Assembly: GCA_964623885.1 (NCBI GenBank) | Contig: CAZUVM010000010.1 | Span: 1 to 17,743, forward strand | Length of the DNA: 17,743 nt | From: CAZUVM01 sp964623885 | GTDB lineage: Bacteria > Verrucomicrobiota > Verrucomicrobiia > Limisphaerales > UBA8199 | Direction: 5' to 3' | Notes under the pieces: generated by a model | The model's database searches: none | What the model was told of the DNA's origin: nothing | The model's input: the letters and a program-made list of their open reading frames with translations, nothing else | In this document: in pieces, positions 6,961 to 12,920 of the stretch | How positions within the stretch are numbered: the first letter of the stretch is position 1 | How the letters are laid out: the number at the start of each line of letters is the position of its first letter | Made by a program: the position numbers and the translations under genes

Positions 6961-7944
6961 ATGAAATACCGCTCGCTTGGACGCACGGGTTGGAAAATCT
7001 CTGAAATCAGTTTTGGCGCGTGGGCTATTGGCGGCGCATGGGGCAGGGTGGATGACAAGGAATCGCTTGCTGCGCTTCACGCCGCGCTGGATGGCGGCGT
7101 GAACTTCTTTGACACGGCTGATGTTTATGGTGACGGACGAAGCGAACGGTTGCTTGCCAAACTCCGCAAGGAGCGGAAAGAGAAATTTTACATCGCGACC
7201 AAAGCGGGGCGCCGATTGCCCGTGCAGACGACCGAAGGTTACAACCGGAAGAACCTCGTCGCCTTCGTCGACCGCAGCTTGAAAAACCTGGAAACGGAAA
7301 GGATTGATTTGCTGCAACTGCATTGCCCGCCGACTGAAGTTTATTATCGCCCTGAGGTGTTTGGATTCCTCGACGGTTTTGTGAAAGCGGGAAAGCTGCG
7401 TTATTACGGCGTCAGCGTAGAGAAGGTCGAGGAAGCGCTGAAGGCCATCGAGTATCCGAACGTTCAGTCCGTGCAGATCATCTTCAACATTCTCCGACAA
7501 CGTCCGGCGGAGCTGTTATTTAGCAGGGCGCAGGAACGCAAGGTGGGCATCCTCGCTCGCGTGCCGCTGGCGTCGGGTCTGCTGTCGGGGAAAATGTCAA
7601 CCGCCAGCGTGTTTGCGAAAGACGATCATCGGAATTTCAATCGCCACGGCGAAGCGTTTGACCGCGGTGAGACTTTTTCGGGGGTAGATTTCGAGGTCGG
7701 CCTGAAGGCGGTGGAGCGACTGAAGAAACTGGTTCCACCGGAAGCCACGCTCCCGCAGTTGGCCTTGAAATGGATTCTCGAATTTCCAGCGGTTAGCTGT
7801 TGTATTCCAGGAGCCAAACGCCCCGCGCAAGTCACGGATAATGTCGCTGCTTCGGATTTGCCGCAGCTATCGAATGCCTCGATGAAAAAGATCCAGAGGC
7901 TTTACGACAGCCAAATCAAACCGCTGGTACACCAGCATTGGTAG
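6961..7944 (+). CDS. Aldo/keto reductase, NAD(P)H-dependent
   Basis: The 327-residue protein is a full-length member of the aldo/keto reductase TIM-barrel family, which reduces carbonyl compounds with NAD(P)H in the cytosol. It starts MKYRSLGRTGWKISEISFG, the usual N-terminus. The catalytic tetrad is intact: Asp51 and Tyr56 in FFDTADVYGDGRSE, Lys81 in IATKAG, and His121 in LLQLHCPP. The C-terminal cofactor site is suggested by CCIPGAKRPAQVTDN near 291-305. The physiological substrate cannot be told from sequence. The next gene starts 10 nt after the stop, so the two are likely co-transcribed. No signal peptide is present. Confidence 0.93.
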   Translation: MKYRSLGRTGWKISEISFGAWAIGGAWGRVDDKESLAALHAALDGGVNFFDTADVYGDGRSERLLAKLRKERKEKFYIATKAGRRLPVQTTEGYNRKNLVAFVDRSLKNLETERIDLLQLHCPPTEVYYRPEVFGFLDGFVKAGKLRYYGVSVEKVEEALKAIEYPNVQSVQIIFNILRQRPAELLFSRAQERKVGILARVPLASGLLSGKMSTASVFAKDDHRNFNRHGEAFDRGETFSGVDFEVGLKAVERLKKLVPPEATLPQLALKWILEFPAVSCCIPGAKRPAQVTDNVAASDLPQLSNASMKKIQRLYDSQIKPLVHQHW

Positions 7945-7954
7945 AATAGCCTCT

Positions 7955-9223
7955 ATGACCACAAAACACTCTGTCGCGCCGGCCGTCGGGTTGGCCTCGG
8001 TGGAGGCAATTCGTGCACATTTCCCGGCGCTGGAACGCGAGCATGGCGGCCTGCCAGTCGTTTACTTTGACGGGCCGGGCGGCACCCAGGTGCCGCGCCA
8101 AGTTGTCGAATCAATGGCGGATTATCTCTATCATCACAACGCCAACACGCATTGGGGCTATCCAACCAGCGCCGAGACCGATGCCGCGCTCCAACAAACG
8201 CGCGAAACCTTCGCCGATTTTTTCAATGCCTCGCCGCGCGAAGTCGCGTTCGGCAACAATATGACCACGCTCACCTTTCACGTTTCGCGGGCATTGGGCC
8301 GGGCTTGGGGACCCGGCGACGAAGTGGTTGTGACGGAGCTCGATCATCAGGCCAACGTGGCACCCTGGCGTGCCGTGGCGAAAGAGCGCGGTGTAAACAT
8401 TCGAACCGTGCCGTTCCAACCGGACTCGGGCGAGTTGGACTGGCATCTTTTGGAACAAGCTGTGACCACTCGGACACGCCTGGTGGCGATCGGCGCGGCG
8501 TCGAATGCGCTAGGAACCATTTCGCCGGTGCGCGAAGCCGCGCGTCTGGCCCATGCGCATAAGGCGTTGTGTTTTGTCGACGCCGTACACTATGCGTCGC
8601 ACTGCGCGATTGATGTGCAGGCACTCGAGTGCGATTTCCTGGTTTGCTCGCCCTATAAGTTTTACGGCCCACATGCTGGAGTGCTCTACGGTCGGGCTGA
8701 GCTCATGGCAGCGTTGGACGTGCCTAAGCTGGACCCGGCGCCGAACACTATTCCAGAACGGCTGGAGACAGGCACACAGAACCATGAAGGCATTGTCGGC
8801 AGCGGCGCGGCGGTCGATTTCCTGGCATCACTGTCATCTGGCACCACACGCCGCGAACGCCTCGTGTCCACGATGGAAGGACTGCATTGTCGTGGCGACG
8901 TGTTACTCATGCGACTTTGGAACGGACTAAGCGCTATACCCGGAGTGCGGTGCTATGGCCCGCCGCCGGGACGGCCGCGCACGCCCACCATCGCTTTCGT
9001 CGTCCAGGATATGACCGCGAACGAAGTCTCGCGGGCGCTGGCGCAGCGTGGGCTGTTCGTCTCACACGGCAGCTTCTACGCGACGACCGTGCTCGAGACC
9101 CTGGCCCACACGCGAGATGGACTGGTGCGAGTTGGTTGCGCAGCTTATACCACGGAAGATGAGGTTCATCGCCTTATCCAGGCAGTGGATGAGTGCGCAA
9201 GAATGCGGATGGTCGGCCCTTGA
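7955..9223 (+). CDS. Aminotransferase class V, 'cysteine desulfurase-like' PLP enzyme
   Basis: The 422-residue fold-type I PLP enzyme resembles the SufS-like 'cysteine desulfurase-like' group. Visible features: YFDGPGGTQVP (37-47) at the N-terminus, TELDHQANVAPW (127-138), FVDAVHY (207-213) with Asp209 for the PLP ring nitrogen, Lys235 in CSPYKFYGPH for the Schiff base, and ETGTQNHE (271-278). Where SufS carries its persulfide cysteine loop, this protein has SHGSFYAT (370-377), with no cysteine. It is therefore probably not a true desulfurase and could act on another amino-acid-like substrate. Cys395 lies in VRVGCAAY, outside that loop. Cytosolic; likely in one transcript with the aldo/keto reductase. 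Confidence 0.88.
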   Translation: MTTKHSVAPAVGLASVEAIRAHFPALEREHGGLPVVYFDGPGGTQVPRQVVESMADYLYHHNANTHWGYPTSAETDAALQQTRETFADFFNASPREVAFGNNMTTLTFHVSRALGRAWGPGDEVVVTELDHQANVAPWRAVAKERGVNIRTVPFQPDSGELDWHLLEQAVTTRTRLVAIGAASNALGTISPVREAARLAHAHKALCFVDAVHYASHCAIDVQALECDFLVCSPYKFYGPHAGVLYGRAELMAALDVPKLDPAPNTIPERLETGTQNHEGIVGSGAAVDFLASLSSGTTRRERLVSTMEGLHCRGDVLLMRLWNGLSAIPGVRCYGPPPGRPRTPTIAFVVQDMTANEVSRALAQRGLFVSHGSFYATTVLETLAHTRDGLVRVGCAAYTTEDEVHRLIQAVDECARMRMVGP

Positions 9224-9254
9224 ACTCAAACAGCCTGCGAAGGTACTCTGGATT

Positions 9255-10124
9255 ATGCCGCAAACGCTCAGAACCAATTTGGTTTGTTTGTTGTTGGTAT
9301 TTGGTCTGGCGCCGTTTGCCAACCTGGCGGATGAGCCTGCATCAAAACGCGTAGTGGACGAGTTGGGTCATAATACCAATTTCCAGAACAGTCTGAGTCT
9401 TTCCAATCTGCGGATCCGGATCATCGATCCGCCTGAAAAGGATTTTTTCTCGAAGGTCCTGGATTTCCACGGCATTCCAATTAAAGCGCACAAAGTGGTG
9501 TCTGACGAAGCGCTCTACGCCGCTTATGGTCGACTTTCGTTATTGTTCTCAAATCTATTGGAAAAACAGCCAATGGTTATTTCCAATCTGGTCGCTGCCG
9601 GCGCCGAATTGCACGTCATTGGGCGCGATCAGGTCACTACGGACTTGCCCGAATGGCGCCATGATAAAGGAAAACAACTAGCCGAATATCACGGCCTGAC
9701 TCGCGATGAGCGCACCCGTGGAATGGGGGGATTATTGACGTCCTGCGGCGAAGAAAACTTGCTTCATCTGCCCAATGACCGTTATCGCGGTCGCGACATT
9801 TGTCTCCATGAATTCTCACATAACATTCGCAATCACGGGATTCAGAGAGAGGTTCGACAGCGGTTTGATGAGCAGTACCGACGTTCACTCGACAAGGGTC
9901 TTTGGCAGCGATCCTACGCCGGCTCAAACCCGGACGAGTTCTTCGCGGAACTGACGATGTGGTATTTCGGCACGCATGGCGACTTGCACATGACGGGTTC
10001 GAAACCCGCTAATGGTCCCGATGGCCTCAAGCAGTATGACCCTGACGTTTATGCGCTGCTGGATGATTTTTACAGCGGCAGGATAACTATCGTGGAACGA
10101 CAGCATTCTCGAAATGCGGATTAG
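9255..10124 (+). CDS. Secreted zinc metallopeptidase-like protein (HEFSH)
   Basis: The 289-residue protein has a signal peptide (about 1-25, cleavage near F-A-N-L-A-D). The zinc motif is HEFSH (His185, Glu186, His189), preceded by SCGEENLLHLPNDRYRGRD (163-181). Downstream, DEFFAELTMWYFGTHGD (227-243) gives Glu232, or less likely Glu228, as the third ligand. The arrangement 'SCGEENLL...DRYRG...HEF.H.I...(E)FFAE' is known to me from uncharacterised secreted proteins related to the anthrax-lethal-factor/gluzincin peptidase group. Substrate is unknown. ATG 9255 is chosen over upstream frame extensions because it begins the signal peptide and has AAGG at 9240-9243. The stop overlaps, tail to tail, the stop of the kinase remnant (TTAG, 10121-10124). 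Confidence 0.8.
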   Translation: MPQTLRTNLVCLLLVFGLAPFANLADEPASKRVVDELGHNTNFQNSLSLSNLRIRIIDPPEKDFFSKVLDFHGIPIKAHKVVSDEALYAAYGRLSLLFSNLLEKQPMVISNLVAAGAELHVIGRDQVTTDLPEWRHDKGKQLAEYHGLTRDERTRGMGGLLTSCGEENLLHLPNDRYRGRDICLHEFSHNIRNHGIQREVRQRFDEQYRRSLDKGLWQRSYAGSNPDEFFAELTMWYFGTHGDLHMTGSKPANGPDGLKQYDPDVYALLDDFYSGRITIVERQHSRNAD

Positions 10125-10596
10125 CCGGGCACCAGAGCCCGAAATTGAGCAGCCGTGGTTTCGGCTGATGGACGGGCGATTGGATCTTTGGAGAGGAGCA
10201 GGGCGATCAGGTCAGTGAAGGCGGCCGACAGATCGGAGCGCCAGCGCATGAGCGATGGAGTGGGGCCTTCACGGATCCCTGCAATAACCTCCTGCGCAAA
10301 GAGCGACGCGAAAGGATGCTGGCCGGCTGCGAGTTCAAAGAGACAAAGTCCGAGGCAGAAGAGATCGGTTGCCGGCGTCAGGGTTTCGCCCCGGGATTGT
10401 TCGGGGGACATATAGCGCGCGGTGCCGACGAACACGCCAGTGGCGGTAACATCCGCCAGATGGGGCGGCATGCCGTGGTCATCAGGGTCGATGGCACGCG
10501 CGAGACCAAAGTCAAGAATTTTGGCGATGCCGTCCGGAGTCACAACTATGTTTTCCGGCTTGAGGTCGCGGTGAATCAGTGCCTGGTTGATGCTTT
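10121..10596 (-). pseudogene. C-terminal half of a Ser/Thr protein kinase (N-lobe missing)
   Basis: Reading on the minus strand, the frame encodes the catalytic loop IHRDLKPEN (10576-10550), LDFGLAR (the DFG site), GTARYMSPEQ (activation-loop end) and ATDLFCLGLCLFELAAGQHPF, then the usual closing subdomain with PIARPSA. These are Hanks-type kinase subdomains VIb-XI. The glycine loop, VAxK lysine and C-helix are absent. Homology stops at ESINQAL, next to a hairpin repeat, and an in-frame TAG lies at 10642-10640. No ATG, GTG or TTG precedes the catalytic loop; the first is GTG at 10543, after it. An active kinase cannot be made. The 3' end looks intact, with TAA at 10123-10121. The best reading is a gene decapitated by deletion or repeat insertion. 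Confidence 0.85.
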
Positions 10597-10682
10597 CGCA
10601 GGTTGGAAACCTGCGATACAGCAGGCTCAGAGGCCTGCGCTACTTCCAATTGTGTGAAAGGCCCGGGCTAGCAGGCAGTAGC
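10597..10682. repeat. Cluster of hairpin repeats (GCAGGTT/AACCTGC type)
   Basis: CGCAGGTT-GGA-AACCTGCG (10597-10615) is a perfect 8-bp stem with a 3-nt loop. GCAGGC-TCAGAG-GCCTGC (10621-10638) is a second hairpin. GCTACT (10639-10644) and AGTAGC (10677-10682) form an outer inverted pair. I recall 'GCAGGTTGGAAACCTGCG...GGCCTGCGCTAC' units as dispersed repeats of Verrucomicrobiota and Planctomycetota. The cluster lies exactly where kinase homology ends and overlaps the last codons of the phosphodiesterase gene. Confidence 0.7.
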
Positions 10683-11885
10683 GGGAGCGCTCACTACCAG
10701 TTCGGTCGGTTGGTGCGGGGCGGAGCTGTTTCTGGCTTTAGCCAGTTCCGCGTTAGCGGTCATTAATCGGAAGATGTCGGGGATAGCACGGATGTCCTTG
10801 GGGATGTCGAGTTGGTCAGTGCAAAGCACGGCATAACTTTGGGGCTCGTCCGGATGATAACCGTGCATGGCGCGAATCGGCCGTTCTCCCATATGGCTGG
10901 GCACGATGAGCACGCCTTCCTTGACCAGGAAAATGAGCTCGCCGAAATAGCGGTCAGGGAAAAAGGCTCCGAGCGCCTTCAATTCCTCGTCAGGCACGAT
11001 TCGCCCTTCGGGAACCCGGTTGAGACAATCACGAATAAGGGTTCGCGCGCGGTCATTGAAGAACCAAAAACGCGCCATCGTGGAATCGTAAACGACGGCG
11101 TAATCGGTGGGCATGCGCACTGGCAAGGTTTCGATTTGTCGGCGCAGATCGAGCAGGATATTGCAGTTCGCCATGCCATGGTCGCTGAACAGGTACAACC
11201 GGACCTCGGCGTAATGGCGGCGAGCGACTTCGAGCAAGCGGTCAAGCCATTGTTCATAATTCCGCAGCTTGGCCGGGACTTCCGGCGATCGATTTCCCAC
11301 CCGGTGCAATAATCCATCGAGACCGGGCCAATAAAGAAACGCGAAATCGACGCGCTCGGAGCGCACGTCCTGTAGCAGCGCAGCCAGGTTCATCTCTTCC
11401 GGTTTTTCCGGGGCGCTGACGTGATACGCGATTTGGCGTTCTTCCAGAAAGTCGAAAATATTCGGTCCCCGGTTCATGCCGCCGGGAGCCAAAGGGCTGC
11501 GCTTTTCGCTGAAATCGAATAAGGAAATGTGCTCGAAAGGAAGGTTGTACAGGTCGAAATAACCGCGGAAATTCAAACCGGTCTTGAGCAAACGCGACAA
11601 GTAACGGCGGAAAATGCGACGGCTGGTGACGCGTTTGGGCAACCAGCGAAGCGTTCTCAATGACTTAAACGGAGAATGTTGCGGGTCGTAGACAAAATAG
11701 CTCCAATTGCGATGGTCGGCCGGCCAGCGCCCCGAAAGGATTGAAGGCACGCAAGCAGAGCTATAGCCAAACACGGAGCGAAGGCGGCGGCGCAAAGGGG
11801 CGTGGGCACGCGCGAAAGGGTCGTCGTTGATAATCTCCCATCCGCAAGCATCAATGAACACGAAGAGGGGCAGCAAGGCTTTCAT
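10668..11885 (-). CDS. Alkaline-phosphatase-superfamily phosphodiesterase/pyrophosphatase-like protein
   Basis: The 405-residue protein has the metal-site layout of type I phosphodiesterases/nucleotide pyrophosphatases. Asp12 lies in FVFIDACGWE. The nucleophile is probably Ser42 or Ser43 in GYSSACVPSILSGRWP. Asp190 and His194 lie in WPGLDGLLHRVG, Asp235 and His236 in LFSDHGM, and His341 or His344 in MHGYHPDEP. It has no signal peptide, so it probably acts in the cytosol. The substrate may be a phosphodiester or a sugar/lipid phosphate, but this cannot be told. ATG 11885 is preferred over an in-frame TTG at 11903. The last residues (VVSAPATAC) lie near the hairpin-repeat cluster and may have been altered by it. 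It lies 87 nt downstream of the anti-sigma kinase gene on the same strand. Confidence 0.82.
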   Translation of the reverse strand: MKALLPLFVFIDACGWEIINDDPFARAHAPLRRRLRSVFGYSSACVPSILSGRWPADHRNWSYFVYDPQHSPFKSLRTLRWLPKRVTSRRIFRRYLSRLLKTGLNFRGYFDLYNLPFEHISLFDFSEKRSPLAPGGMNRGPNIFDFLEERQIAYHVSAPEKPEEMNLAALLQDVRSERVDFAFLYWPGLDGLLHRVGNRSPEVPAKLRNYEQWLDRLLEVARRHYAEVRLYLFSDHGMANCNILLDLRRQIETLPVRMPTDYAVVYDSTMARFWFFNDRARTLIRDCLNRVPEGRIVPDEELKALGAFFPDRYFGELIFLVKEGVLIVPSHMGERPIRAMHGYHPDEPQSYAVLCTDQLDIPKDIRAIPDIFRLMTANAELAKARNSSAPHQPTELVVSAPATAC

Positions 11886-11972
11886 TTCTAACAAGCGACG
11901 CAAGATACTAATTGCATGCGCGCAACGATTTTAGTCCGGTCGTGAGCCGCTAACTATCGGGTGTAATGCCCA

Positions 11973-12404
11973 TCAGGCAGGCATCGCCCGCCTTTTGTGC
12001 AAAACCAGCACGTTCTCCCCGGCTTCGCGCCGGTAGGTGGCCGAGTCCATTACGGCCTGGATGAGGAAAAGTCCGCGCCCGCACTCCTGATCGGGCTGCG
12101 GCAAGTCAACGTGGGTAGGCCATTCGAATCCCTGGGTGTGGTCGATGATGCGTAACTCGATCTGCCGAGGACGGCAAAAGGCTTCGAGGACAATCGGCAA
12201 GCCGCGCGCGGGCCCGCCGGCGTGGAGAATGGCGTTATTACAGGCCTCGACTAGCGCCAGTTCACAGGCGGAAGCTTCGGTGTCATTGCACCCGCTGGTT
12301 AGCAGGAAACGGCGGGCCGCAGCAGCCGCCGTAGGCACGGCAGTTAAATTACAGTCCAGCTCCGAGCGCCAGGCGACGGGTGGTTCAGAGCCGGCCGGGG
12401 ACAT
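11973..12404 (-). CDS. Anti-sigma-factor-type serine kinase (RsbW/SpoIIAB-like HATPase)
   Basis: The 143-residue protein is a stand-alone GHKL ATPase domain of the RsbW/SpoIIAB type. The N box is ELALVEACNNAILHA (48-62) with Asn56 and Asn57. The G1 region is IDHTQGFEWP with Asp88, degenerate from the usual D-x-G-x-G. The G2-like region is ECGRGLFLIQAVMD (107-120). Proteins of this type bind a sigma factor or other partner and phosphorylate a STAS antagonist. The STAS gene lies 3 nt upstream on the same strand, so the two form a partner-switching pair. No sigma factor gene follows, unlike the spoIIA or rsb operons. Confidence 0.88.
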   Translation of the reverse strand: MSPAGSEPPVAWRSELDCNLTAVPTAAAAARRFLLTSGCNDTEASACELALVEACNNAILHAGGPARGLPIVLEAFCRPRQIELRIIDHTQGFEWPTHVDLPQPDQECGRGLFLIQAVMDSATYRREAGENVLVLHKRRAMPA

Positions 12405-12407
12405 GGC

Positions 12408-12710
12408 TCAGGCTTTCACGACCTCGAACAACTGGTCCATGCGGGTTAACTCGAGAATTTGTTGCACCGGCGGCTGGGGATGGAGGAGACGCAAGGTGCC
12501 GGAACGATTACGCACGAGTTTGTGCAGAGCGACCAGCGCGCCCAGACCGCAACTGTCGAGAAATGTCATTTGTGACAGATCGATATCCAGGTTCTTCTCA
12601 CCGTCAGACAGAGCTTCACGGACCCAATCACGAAAGGAATTAGCGTTGGCCGCGCCCAACTGGTTCACGGCCGAAATCCGCAAAGTATCGCCATTAACAT
12701 CCAACTTCAT
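12408..12710 (-). CDS. STAS-domain anti-sigma-factor antagonist (RsbV/SpoIIAA-like)
   Basis: The 100-residue product is a single STAS domain: beta strands at the N-terminus (MKLDVNGDTLRISAV), DIDLSQMTFLDSCGLGALVA (42-61) with the phosphorylatable Ser53 after Asp52, and a final helix ending RMDQLFEVVKA. When unphosphorylated it should bind the adjacent HATPase and release that kinase's target; phosphorylation of Ser53 would reverse this. The frame is open upstream to 13082, but that part overlaps the divergent peptidase gene and has no STAS homology. ATG 12710 gives the normal domain length. No strong ribosome binding site is seen. Confidence 0.88.
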   Translation of the reverse strand: MKLDVNGDTLRISAVNQLGAANANSFRDWVREALSDGEKNLDIDLSQMTFLDSCGLGALVALHKLVRNRSGTLRLLHPQPPVQQILELTRMDQLFEVVKA

Positions 12711-12920
12711 GGAGTTAGCCGTAAACGAAGAGTGGCTGCGGCTCAAGGGAGGGACTTCCCCCAAATCTGCATCAGGGTAGGCGCAGTTGAATACAGGGAC
12801 GCTGACGCTCACCGCGGTCATGAAAGAAATCAAAACCATGTAACTGAAATTGGCAAATTCATTCTCTAGCCAGCGCATAAAAGGCTTGTCGGCACCCCCG
12901 GGCCGTACCAATCTCGGCTT
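12711..12920. other. Divergent intergenic region between the STAS and M16 genes
   Basis: These 210 nt must carry promoters for both directions. On the + strand, TTGGCA (12850-12855) with GCATAA (12875-12880) at 19-nt spacing is a poor sigma-70 candidate for the peptidase gene. I see no convincing operator, riboswitch or small RNA. Confidence 0.4.

Noticed and set aside
6778..7500. 240-residue minus-strand frame
   Set aside because: It is antisense to the aldo/keto reductase and the 3' end of the secreted protein, with no recognisable domain.
9048..9254. Upstream extension of the metallopeptidase frame
   Set aside because: It overlaps the PLP-enzyme gene and puts 69 residues before a clear signal peptide.
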